Source of the DNA: Candidatus Nomurabacteria bacterium
GTDB lineage: Bacteria; Patescibacteriota; Minisyncoccia; Phycocordibacterales; UBA9973
Direction of reading: 5' to 3'
DNA length: 32,682 nucleotides
NCBI GenBank assembly: GCA_027347985.1
Contig: DAIEQH010000005.1
Coordinates: forward strand, 1-32,682
A program made the translations under genes and the position numbers. This document shows positions 25,311 through 32,682 of this stretch, piece by piece (within the stretch, counting starts at the first letter, position 1; each line of letters opens with the position of its first letter). The notes under the pieces are model-generated. The model did not search any database and was not told where the DNA came from. It saw only the letters and a program-made list of their open reading frames with translations.

Positions 25311-26039
25311 TCATGCTACTTTTGATTCCTGATTAGGAACATTACTGTTTTGTTTTAGAAAATCTTGCATCCATTCTTCTAAAGAGAAAGTAAAAAGTTC
25401 TTCTCTAAAACCTGGGAGTCTTTGAGCATATTCCTGATATTTAGGTAGGTTTCTTCTTATTACCCATGTCAGAAGATAAGGATGTTTTTCCTGCATCCAA
25501 ATGGGGTAGAAAAGATACTCAAATCTTTCTAAGGCTTTAAAAGCAATCACCTCATAATAATGAACATCATAAATCTTGCTCATTATTAATCTTGCTTTTT
25601 CTGGAAAACAGTTAGGATTGTCTTGAGCAAACTGAAGAAGAAAAGCATATTCTAGTTTAGAAAAAACATTTTTCCGAATTTTAGAAAAATGTTCCTTGAA
25701 AGCAATATACTCTTCTAAATCATCAGCATAGGTTTTTTTACTAGCAATAATATCACCATTTTTGGTAAGTCCTTCTGCTAAGTCGTGAAGCGTAAAAGCC
25801 CTATGTAAAAGAGCCTCGTTAAGATCTTTCTTTAAAGAATTTTGCATGTGCGGTTGTAAAAGCAAAACACACATATCTGCGAAGATTGAAAAAGAAAAAG
25901 AGTGTTGCAATGTTGATTGTTTCATCATATTTTCCCCAATTCCATCTTCAAGATAATCAGACCATCTTATTACCTTGTGTAGTTTATACTGGGAATTTTT
26001 CCATATAGGGAAAAAGTCATCTAAAATAGATTCCTTCAT
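25311..26039 (-). CDS. HD-domain hydrolase, YfbR/5'-deoxynucleotidase-like
   Basis: 242 aa; QSTLQHSFSFSIFAD ... HRAFTLHDLAEGLTKNGDI (H...HD) arrangement; SD AAAGGTGAAGAAATG. Confidence 0.7.
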   Translation of the reverse strand: MKESILDDFFPIWKNSQYKLHKVIRWSDYLEDGIGENMMKQSTLQHSFSFSIFADMCVLLLQPHMQNSLKKDLNEALLHRAFTLHDLAEGLTKNGDIIASKKTYADDLEEYIAFKEHFSKIRKNVFSKLEYAFLLQFAQDNPNCFPEKARLIMSKIYDVHYYEVIAFKALERFEYLFYPIWMQEKHPYLLTWVIRRNLPKYQEYAQRLPGFREELFTFSLEEWMQDFLKQNSNVPNQESKVA

Positions 26040-26117
26040 TTCTTCACCTTTAATTTATTATTTAAATGTAATTTACAATTATTTGTCTTTAAACTACCTT
26101 AAAACACCCAAAAAGTA

Positions 26118-26140
26118 AAGCGTCTCAAACTGAGACGCTT
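26118..26140 (-). terminator. terminator after the ATP-grasp gene
   Basis: AAGCGTCTC-AGTTT-GAGACGCTT then TTACTTTTT. Confidence 0.8.
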
Positions 26141-26165
26141 ATTACAAAGTTATATACAAAATTGT

Positions 26166-27185
26166 TTAATATTTTTTCCCCATCGCTTTAAAAACTTTCG
26201 TATATAGTGATTCAACAATTTCTTGTTGTTTTTTCCCTAAAGACGCATAGTGATCTAGCCCTGGAGAAGAATTAATTTCAATTACATACCATTTTCTTGT
26301 GGGCAAGGTAGATATGTCGCCATCGATCATTAAATCGACACCACACAATCGTAAACCCATATCTTTTGATAACTTTATAGCTGTTTCCTTAAAAAACGGA
26401 TGAACCTTTTCTGTCACGTCAACAGAAGTTCCTCCTGTCGATAAGTTGGCGTTATCAAGCAACCTTAAAGATTCTCCTTTTAAAAGAACTGATTTAAAAG
26501 TTAATTTCTTTCTAAGAAGCCCCATCTTTAATCTTTTGTCTCTTATGTTAAATGTTTTTTCTCTACCTGCTTTTTTAAATTCACTTTGTCTTTTTGTAAG
26601 CAAGGTCTTAATACTAGACCTACCATCACCTATAATGGTTAAAGGGATGCGTTCATAGGCAGAAATAATTTCTCTGTCCAAAACGACAACACGGTAATCT
26701 CTACCAGTGACTGGCCGTTCAACTAATATAACATTATCAATACGACTAATTTCCGTAAATACCTTAAAGAAGTCAGTTTTGGTATAAACTTTAGTGACCC
26801 CAATTCCTTGGCTTTTGCTGTTTGGCTTAAGAAACACTGGCAATCCTATCTTTTTTGCAAATTGCCATGCTTTGTTGATGTTCTGTTTGGACTTAATTTT
26901 AGTACACCAAGAATCACTATAAAATTTTTTCCATGAGATAACAGGATATCCCATTTGTTTCATAAAGATTTTTGAATAATCTTTGTCACGAGCTATTTCT
27001 GAAGAACCCATTGTGTTTATGTCCAATGTTGTTCCACGAAAATATCTGTTTATGCCGTTTGAATATGATATCTTTCCAACAACACCATATTCTTCTTCAA
27101 CAAAAACCTTTACATTTAACTTCTTGCCGATTTTTAAAAACAAAGAAGCAAGTAGTGGTTGGCTTAAGATTGTTTTAACTTTCAT
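26166..27185 (-). CDS. stand-alone ATP-grasp ligase (RimK/cyanophycin-synthetase-like)
   Basis: 339 aa; KIGLPVFLKPNSKSQGIGVTKV, GRDYRVVVLDREIISAYERIPLTIIGDGRSSIKTLL, LDNANLSTGGTSVDVTEKVHPFF, YVIEINSSPGLDHYA. Confidence 0.82.
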   Translation of the reverse strand: MKVKTILSQPLLASLFLKIGKKLNVKVFVEEEYGVVGKISYSNGINRYFRGTTLDINTMGSSEIARDKDYSKIFMKQMGYPVISWKKFYSDSWCTKIKSKQNINKAWQFAKKIGLPVFLKPNSKSQGIGVTKVYTKTDFFKVFTEISRIDNVILVERPVTGRDYRVVVLDREIISAYERIPLTIIGDGRSSIKTLLTKRQSEFKKAGREKTFNIRDKRLKMGLLRKKLTFKSVLLKGESLRLLDNANLSTGGTSVDVTEKVHPFFKETAIKLSKDMGLRLCGVDLMIDGDISTLPTRKWYVIEINSSPGLDHYASLGKKQQEIVESLYTKVFKAMGKKY

Positions 27186-27280
27186 AATTTCACCTTTCTT
27201 TTATTATAAAATTGACAAATATATTTATTGTAAATAATACCACTAAAACTACAAAAAGTAAAGCTTAATTACTTCCTTTT

Positions 27281-28003
27281 TTAAAATTTTATTCTTTTTA
27301 TATTTTCAAAAAGGGGCTGATATAAATCCTCTTTTGGATTGATATAAAGTTCTTTTTTGTTAATCCTTTCAGTAAATTCAACAGGAGCACCAATTATTAA
27401 AGCAAGTGGCTGTTGTTCTTTTCCTTCTCCCATGCAAAGTACAGCAGAAGTTGCAAGACTGTCAGCAACATCTGTGCGAGAAAATTTCAACGTACGTCCA
27501 AAAATATCTTTCTTACCAATATAATTTCTAATTCCTTTAAATCCAGCATAACCGAGAGCAACACCCACAACTCCAGCACGCAAAGGAAATAACCGACTAT
27601 CTGTAATCAAAACACCTAGATTTTTTATTTTAAATTTTTTACGAAGTTCTTTGCGAATAAATTTTGCTGATTTAAAACTATCTTTTGGCAATAAAACCAT
27701 TTTACCGTTTGCGTTTGATTCATCAATTCCAGCCGAAGCCATAACCATACCATCTTTAATGGTAAGCCAAGTATGCTTTGTACGAAGCATAAAATCACTT
27801 TCAGATTTAATAATCTTCTCGTACATTTCGTCATGCGAAATTGTTTTGTCGATTAAAACAATCCTTCCTTCTGAAAGAGCCACTATCTTTGACGTTACAA
27901 CCAATATAGAATTTTCTGGAATCTTTTTAACATATTTAAAAATAAACTGAAGTAATTCTTCTTTCTCTTTAAAGATACTAGTTTTAAAAGTTTTAATTTG
28001 CAT
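27281..28003 (-). CDS. CofE/COG1478-like gamma-glutamyl ligase (F420-0:gamma-glutamyl ligase superfamily)
   Basis: 240 aa; SILVVTSKIVALSEGRIV, MVMASAGIDESNA, GVLITDSRLFPLRAGVVGVALGYAGFKGIRNYIGKKDIFGRTLKFSRTDVADSLATSAVLCMGEGKEQQPLALI. Confidence 0.85.
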   Translation of the reverse strand: MQIKTFKTSIFKEKEELLQFIFKYVKKIPENSILVVTSKIVALSEGRIVLIDKTISHDEMYEKIIKSESDFMLRTKHTWLTIKDGMVMASAGIDESNANGKMVLLPKDSFKSAKFIRKELRKKFKIKNLGVLITDSRLFPLRAGVVGVALGYAGFKGIRNYIGKKDIFGRTLKFSRTDVADSLATSAVLCMGEGKEQQPLALIIGAPVEFTERINKKELYINPKEDLYQPLFENIKRIKF

Positions 28004-28517
28004 ATTTATATTTTAACAGAAGAGTTCCATTTTTATTCATTTTTTTTACTGATTGCAAAAACAGTTTAGTTTTTTTAAATTTTCCAGAAAACATTGGTAC
28101 GCCATTACTAAAAATATAAGGCTCAATAGTAACATATAATTCATTGAGCATTTTATGCTCCAGAAAAAAATTATACACCCTTGGTCCACCAAGGATAGCA
28201 ATGTTTTTATATTTCATGCTATTAAAATAATCCAAAATGTTTAAAAGCTTAGGATTTAGAAAGGTGGCCGAGCCAATTGTTTTAGGCTTAATAATTTTAG
28301 AAATAAAAACTATAGTATTTCTTTTTTGGAGATTGTTTTTCGCAATTTTATAAGTGTTGTGCCCTACCACAACAACATCATGTCTTGCTAAAGAATTTTG
28401 AAAAAATTTCCAATCTTCAGAACTAGTCCAATCAGCAGAAAAACTTCGTTTACTTTTTGCTATACGTCCATCAATGCTAGTAGCTATATACGCTGTAAAT
28501 TTAATCTTTGACTTCAT
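27993..28517 (-). CDS. RibD C-terminal / dihydrofolate-reductase-fold reductase
   Basis: 174 aa; KFTAYIATSIDGRIAKSKRSFSADWTSSEDW, VVVGHNTYKIAKN, IAILGGPRVYNFFLEHKMLNELYVTIEPYIFSNGVPMF. Confidence 0.82.
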   Translation of the reverse strand: MKSKIKFTAYIATSIDGRIAKSKRSFSADWTSSEDWKFFQNSLARHDVVVVGHNTYKIAKNNLQKRNTIVFISKIIKPKTIGSATFLNPKLLNILDYFNSMKYKNIAILGGPRVYNFFLEHKMLNELYVTIEPYIFSNGVPMFSGKFKKTKLFLQSVKKMNKNGTLLLKYKYAN

Positions 28518-29154
28518 TTTTCCCTCTCAATAAATAAATGCCTAAATAAGAAAGAGGAGTAAGTAAAAATCCCATTGCTATTTTATAAAACCACCATGGG
28601 ATTATAATAAGCAAAATAGTTTGTATTGGATAAATGCCAATAAAAGCAATAGACATAAATACAATCGTATCAAATAATTCTGACCAGGCATTTGATAAAT
28701 TTGAACGTAACCAAAATTTCTTTTCACCTATACGCTTCTTTAGAAAGAAAAAAGATAAAACATCTTGGTATTGGCCAATAGCAAAAGCAACAAGCGAGGC
28801 TATCGCAAAACGGGCAGAAAGCCCAAAAATTTGATTATATCCTACCTGCACCCAGAGACCCTCTTTCGCCCAAGGCATGATAGTAGAAATTAAAGAATAA
28901 AATAAAAACAAAAAAATACTTACTATCCCAGCAAGAACAAAATTGTTCGCCATTTTTTTACCATAAACTTCTCCTATGACATCCGTCATACAAAAAACAA
29001 TAGGGAAAGAAAAAACAGCCACTGAAAGATGAGTACCAAAAAGAAAAGGCATCAATTTTATTCCTAAAGTATTCGCAGCAAAAAGAGAACTTATATAAAG
29101 CGTTAGACAAATAAGAATTTTTTTGTAATCCAATTCTCCAAGTTGTTGCATCAA
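28501..29154 (-). CDS. VUT family (YhhQ-like) transporter
   Basis: 217 aa, ~6 TM; AANTLGIKLMPFLFG, SFPIVFCMTDVIGEVYGKKMAN, SNAWSELFDTIVFMSIAFIG. Confidence 0.82.
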   Translation of the reverse strand: MMQQLGELDYKKILICLTLYISSLFAANTLGIKLMPFLFGTHLSVAVFSFPIVFCMTDVIGEVYGKKMANNFVLAGIVSIFLFLFYSLISTIMPWAKEGLWVQVGYNQIFGLSARFAIASLVAFAIGQYQDVLSFFFLKKRIGEKKFWLRSNLSNAWSELFDTIVFMSIAFIGIYPIQTILLIIIPWWFYKIAMGFLLTPLSYLGIYLLRGKNEVKD

Positions 29155-29155
29155 A

Positions 29156-29578
29156 TTATATTACGTCTATACCCATTGAGCGAGCGGAGCCGGCAATGAT
29201 TTTGATTGCGCCTTCGTCATCTTTTGCATTCAAATCTGCCATTTTCTTTTTTGCTATCTCTAATGCTTGAGCTTTGGTAATTTTACCTACCTTACTGGTA
29301 GCGTTCTTGCCCGAGCCTTTTTCTACGCCAGCAGCTTTCAAAATAAGGCCTGTAGCTGGAGGAGTCTTCACAACGAAATCATAACTTCTGTCTTCGTAAA
29401 CTGTAATATTTACAGAAACTTTATCTCCTGCCATTTTAGCTGTCGCAGCATTAAACTTGGTAACGAAATCGCCAATGTTTATACCAGCCTGACCCAATGC
29501 AGGTCCTAATGGTGGAGCTGGAGTTGCTTTTGCAGCTTGTATTTGTAATTTTATTTTTTTTGTTATTTTTTTTGCCAT
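29156..29578 (-). CDS. rplK: 50S ribosomal protein L11
   Basis: [36 protein letters not shown] ... [20 protein letters not shown]. Confidence 0.98.
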   Translation of the reverse strand: MAKKITKKIKLQIQAAKATPAPPLGPALGQAGINIGDFVTKFNAATAKMAGDKVSVNITVYEDRSYDFVVKTPPATGLILKAAGVEKGSGKNATSKVGKITKAQALEIAKKKMADLNAKDDEGAIKIIAGSARSMGIDVI

Positions 29579-29616
29579 ATATATTTTGTGATGTTAAGTA
29601 CGTAGTTTAGATTACC

Positions 29617-30162
29617 TTAAGTCTTCTTAACTTGCAAGAAATCGAGTTCGACTGGAGTCTCACGACCGAACATTGAGACCAACACTTTCACCTTCCCTCT
29701 TTCGTTGTCTACTGAATTTACTTTACCTTCAAGGTCTTTAAACGGACCATCGACGATTCTGACTGTCTCGTCTATCGCAAGATCAATATTGTGTTTGACG
29801 GTACCTGTATCCATTTTCTTAAACAAATATTCAACTTCATCATTTCGGAGAGGTACAGGGTTTACTCCCGCACCAACGAATCCTGTGACACGTGGAGTAT
29901 TGCGAACAACATACCAAGAATCATCTGTGACAATCATGTCTACGAGTACATAGCCTGGATAAATCTTTTCTTCTACTTCTACACGCTTACCTCCTTTTAT
30001 TTTTATCTTCTTTTCAATCGGTACTATAACATTAAAAATCTTATCATTCATGCCTAGAGAATCTATGCGCTGCTTCAAATTACGAAGCACGACATTTTCA
30101 TATCCAGCATAAGTGTGAATAGCATACCAATTTCTTGATCCTTCTGTTTCTTGTTTTGACAT
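29617..30162 (-). CDS. nusG: transcription termination/antitermination protein NusG
   Basis: RNWYAIHTYAGYENVVLRNLKQRI ... PGYVLVDMIVTDDSWYVVRNTPRVTGFVG ... VRIVDGPFKDLEGKV. Confidence 0.98.
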   Translation of the reverse strand: MSKQETEGSRNWYAIHTYAGYENVVLRNLKQRIDSLGMNDKIFNVIVPIEKKIKIKGGKRVEVEEKIYPGYVLVDMIVTDDSWYVVRNTPRVTGFVGAGVNPVPLRNDEVEYLFKKMDTGTVKHNIDLAIDETVRIVDGPFKDLEGKVNSVDNERGKVKVLVSMFGRETPVELDFLQVKKT

Positions 30163-30168
30163 AAAATT

Positions 30169-30354
30169 TTAAAGAGAAATTACTTTTTGCAAACCTTGTA
30201 AGAAGATAAAGTCAAAAATACCCAAAAGGTAAGCAATAAGCACGGACAAAATGACGACGATTAAAGTATAGTAAACAGTCTGGCGCCTATTTGGCCAAAT
30301 TACGTGCTTTAATTCTATCTTTGTTTCTTTAAAATACTCGGTAATTTTTGACAT
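30169..30354 (-). CDS. secE: preprotein translocase subunit SecE
   Basis: 61 aa; YFKETKIELKHVIWPNRRQTVYYTLIVVILSVLIAYLLGIFDFIF upstream of nusG. Confidence 0.95.
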   Translation of the reverse strand: MSKITEYFKETKIELKHVIWPNRRQTVYYTLIVVILSVLIAYLLGIFDFIFLQGLQKVISL

Positions 30355-30382
30355 AGCTTATTTTTACTTTTCTATCCCTTAT

Positions 30383-30407
30383 AAAAAAGCCCCTAGAAGG
30401 GCTTCTT
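30383..30407 (-). terminator. terminator after the SIMPL gene
   Basis: AAGCCCTTCTAGGGGCTTTTTT. Confidence 0.85.
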
Positions 30408-30408
30408 T

Positions 30409-30437
30409 ATATTACTCTTTTATTGAAGAATAGTCAA
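30409..30437 (-). promoter_or_regulatory. promoter of secE-nusG-rplK
   Basis: TTGACT-17-TAATAT just upstream of the terminator hairpin at 30387-30404. Confidence 0.65.
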
Positions 30438-30438
30438 A

Positions 30439-31269
30439 CTACCTTATCTCATAAGTAATCGTAACATCTGAAGTTATTGTGTTCTCTCCTTTCGGTAATT
30501 GAGCAGGAGCAGGTGCGCTGGAAGCGCTATCCATCATCGCTGATTTAGCAGAATACATCACAGGATAATTTCCTCCTTCATTAAAGGAAGTAATCTTACC
30601 TAAATGAACACCTAAATCTTTTGCCAACAATTCTGCTTTTGCCTTAGCATCATCGATGGCTTTCTTTCTAGCCTCTGCCTTCAAGCCATCTTCATTGTCT
30701 ATCGCAAAATTAGGGCCACTTAAATTGGAGACCCCGAGTGTTCCAAGTGCTTGCATTATTTTACCGACATCATCAGTATTTCTAACTTTCACGGTTATAC
30801 TTTCGCTTGCGGTGTAGCCAGTAATGACTTGTTTATTTGGAGGACAGTAATATGGAGAAGAAGGACTTACAGTGACTCCTGCATAACCCATACCCATAGG
30901 AACTGGAGGGCAAGCTGCTTGCTTATATTCATACTTTGGATAAAAAGAAGCATCAGCTGTTTTAATATCTTTTTCTAAAACATTATTTGCTTTCAAAGAG
31001 TCCAATGAACTTTTTTCAACAGTTGCGACGAGTGCTTGAGCTTCTTTCACTGTTTTTGCATCTTTACTGATAGTGAAATAAACATTTGCAATATCAGGCA
31101 CGGCTGTTACTTCCCCATGTCCAGAAAAACTTATCGTATTTTCTGGTTTATTGCTTTCAATGCGAATAGATTCAGTTAAAAGACCAACTGCAACAGCAAC
31201 TAAAAAAGCAAGGAGAACAATTTTTAAAGCTATGTATAATCTTCCTTTTTTCTCTGATGATATTTCCAT
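30439..31269 (-). CDS. SIMPL (DUF541) domain protein, membrane anchored
   Basis: 276 aa; N-terminal TM, SFSGHGEVTAVPDIANVYFTISKDAKTVKEAQALV, ARKKAIDDAKAKAELLAKDLGVHLGKI. Confidence 0.85.
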   Translation of the reverse strand: MEISSEKKGRLYIALKIVLLAFLVAVAVGLLTESIRIESNKPENTISFSGHGEVTAVPDIANVYFTISKDAKTVKEAQALVATVEKSSLDSLKANNVLEKDIKTADASFYPKYEYKQAACPPVPMGMGYAGVTVSPSSPYYCPPNKQVITGYTASESITVKVRNTDDVGKIMQALGTLGVSNLSGPNFAIDNEDGLKAEARKKAIDDAKAKAELLAKDLGVHLGKITSFNEGGNYPVMYSAKSAMMDSASSAPAPAQLPKGENTITSDVTITYEIR

Positions 31270-31297
31270 ATATTTTAGACGCTATTAGGCGTATAAG

Positions 31298-31789
31298 TTA
31301 TTTTTTAATTTGTAAAAGTTCGACTTCAAAACTAATCGTTGCATTTGGAGGTATTACTCCACCTGCACCAGTTGCTCCATAAGCAAAATCTGGAGATATT
31401 TCAAGATTTCTTTTTTCACCTACTTTCATGCCAGCGACTCCGACATCCCAACCTTTAATGACCTGCCCTGCTCCTATCGTAAAAATAAAAGGTTGAACAT
31501 GATTAAATTTAGGATCAACATTGGAATCAAAAACAGTACCATCCGCAAGTTTACCTGTGTAGTTCATAGCGACAGTATCTCCCGTCTTGGCGACATCTCC
31601 AGTCCCTTCTTTAATAATTGTGGTCTTCACTCCTTCTTGTTGTGTATTTGGCATATTTTGTTGCTCTACAGCACCAACTTGTGATGTTGCAGATTCTTCT
31701 TTTTTGTTAATAGTAATAAACACTAAAACGACAATCACTGCGATGACTATCAAAAACCAAACTAACATTTTTATTTTATCTTTAGACAT
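31298..31789 (-). CDS. FKBP-type peptidyl-prolyl cis-trans isomerase, membrane anchored
   Basis: N-terminal TM; GTGDVAKTGDTVAMNYTGKLADGTVFDSN, VIKGWDVGVAGMKVGEKRNLEISPDFAYGATGAGGVIPPNATISFEVELL. ATG at 31789 preferred over the TTG at 31804. Confidence 0.95.
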   Translation of the reverse strand: MSKDKIKMLVWFLIVIAVIVVLVFITINKKEESATSQVGAVEQQNMPNTQQEGVKTTIIKEGTGDVAKTGDTVAMNYTGKLADGTVFDSNVDPKFNHVQPFIFTIGAGQVIKGWDVGVAGMKVGEKRNLEISPDFAYGATGAGGVIPPNATISFEVELLQIKK

Positions 31790-31798
31790 AATAATTTC

Positions 31799-31826
31799 AG
31801 CCAAAGGCTGATCCGCCTCTGGCGGG
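31799..31826. repeat. double mini-hairpin repeat, copy 2
   Basis: AGCCAAAGGCTG-ATCCGCCTCTGGCGGG just upstream of the FKBP gene; same ATCCGCC core as copy 1. Confidence 0.85.
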
Positions 31827-31852
31827 AAAAAATAAACTAATAATAAATCAAT

Positions 31853-31896
31853 TATACCTCCACACCTATTTTTTTCAAAATAGGTGTGGAGGTATA
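31853..31896. repeat. long perfect hairpin downstream of murB
   Basis: TATACCTCCACACCTAT ... ATAGGTGTGGAGGTATA; 17-bp perfect arms, no clear U-tract. Confidence 0.9.
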
Positions 31897-31909
31897 CACC
31901 AAAACACCT

Positions 31910-32682
31910 CTATATCAAATTGACTTCTCTCTCTAAAATAAGCCCGAATTGAGAGTTGACTGAGGAAATGATTTGCTCAGATAGACTTTTTACTTCTTCA
32001 CCTGTCGCTCCACCATAATTCACCAAAACCAAAGCTTGTTTATCATGTACGCCAACATTTCCAACTTTTTTCCCCTTCCAACCACATTGTTCTATGAGCC
32101 AACCAGCAGGGACTTTAAAATTCTCTTCTTCTTCGTAATAAGGCATATTTTTATATAAGGCTAACAAATCTTTCAATTTCTGTTTACTAACAAAAACATT
32201 TTTAAAAAAACTTCCGGCATTACCAAGAACTCTTGGATCTGGCAATTTACTTTTACGAATTTCCATCACTGCATCACTTACATCTTTTGAGCTTTCAACT
32301 TTGATATTATTTTTATCTAAAAATTCTTGCAAAGCTCTATATCTCAAATGTTGATTCCGTTTTTCACTCAACTTCAAGACAATTGCTGAAATAAAATATT
32401 TTCCTTTAAATTTATTTTTAAAAACACTATCACGATAGCCAAATTCACATTCTTCTTTTAAAAAAATTTTTTTCTCTCCATTTTCTATACTATAAGCTTC
32501 CACATTCTCTAAAATATCTTTTAACTCTACTCCATAGGCTCCAATATTTTGGATGGGCGCCGCCCCCACTGTCCCTGGGATGAGCGATAAATTCTCAATA
32601 CCCCAATATCCCCGACTGACAGCAAATTCTACTAAGTTTTGCCACATTTCTCCTCCCATAGATTTTATAAAAACAAAATCTT
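31910..32682 (-). CDS. murB: UDP-N-acetylenolpyruvoylglucosamine reductase, 5' end beyond window (partial)
   Basis: IENLSLIPGTVGAAPIQNIGAYGVELKD, CEFGYRDSVFK, LGNAGSFFKNV, PAGWLIEQCGWKG; the frame stays open upstream of 32659 to the window edge. Confidence 0.95.
   Translation of the reverse strand, partial: DFVFIKSMGGEMWQNLVEFAVSRGYWGIENLSLIPGTVGAAPIQNIGAYGVELKDILENVEAYSIENGEKKIFLKEECEFGYRDSVFKNKFKGKYFISAIVLKLSEKRNQHLRYRALQEFLDKNNIKVESSKDVSDAVMEIRKSKLPDPRVLGNAGSFFKNVFVSKQKLKDLLALYKNMPYYEEEENFKVPAGWLIEQCGWKGKKVGNVGVHDKQALVLVNYGGATGEEVKSLSEQIISSVNSQFGLILEREVNLI

Noticed and set aside
27281-28517. Genuine F420 biosynthesis operon
   Set aside because: Only CofE-like and RibD_C-like proteins are present; no cofC, cofD, cofG/H or F420-dependent enzyme in the window.
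31298-31804. TTG start at 31804 for the FKBP gene
   Set aside because: It lies inside the double-hairpin repeat; the ATG at 31789 precedes a typical membrane anchor.

Overview
The window is a low-GC bacterial segment, most likely from a Candidate Phyla Radiation (Patescibacteria/Parcubacteria-like) genome. This is inferred from gene content: a contiguous str-S10-spc ribosomal superoperon lacking rpmD (L30), rplK not followed by rplA (L1), an archaeal-type UMP kinase, and a Cys-rich CPR-type orphan protein at the left edge. Minus-strand order: rpsL-rpsG-fusA-[66 aa ORF]-tuf-rpsJ-rplC-rplD-rplW-rplB-rpsS-rplV-rpsC-rplP-rpmC-rpsQ-rplN-rplX-rplE-[83 aa ORF]-rpsN-rpsH-rplF-rplR-rpsE-rplO-secY-(convergent cmk-like)-adk-pyrH-methyltransferase. 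The right part holds an M50 protease, rpmB, a DEAD-box helicase, a dTMP/pyrimidine block (thyA, folA, P-loop kinase, dCMP deaminase, HD hydrolase), and an overlapping operon of VUT transporter, RibD_C/DHFR-like reductase and CofE/COG1478-like glutamate ligase, followed by a stand-alone CphA-type ATP-grasp. It ends with rplK-nusG-secE, SIMPL, FKBP and a partial murB. The most interesting signals are: (1) the transporter-reductase-ligase cluster next to thyA/folA, a candidate pterin/folate (or deazaflavin-like) salvage and glutamylation module; (2) two small orphan genes with their own promoters, Shine-Dalgarno sites and terminators inside the ribosomal superoperon, where the r-protein genes lack SD sites; (3) several unrelated families of short palindromic repeats between r-protein genes, one of which forms the rpsC C-terminus and another supplies the stop codon of a short rplO; (4) predicted leaderless promoters for adk, thyA and dCMP deaminase. 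All calls come from reading the sequence; no database search was run.
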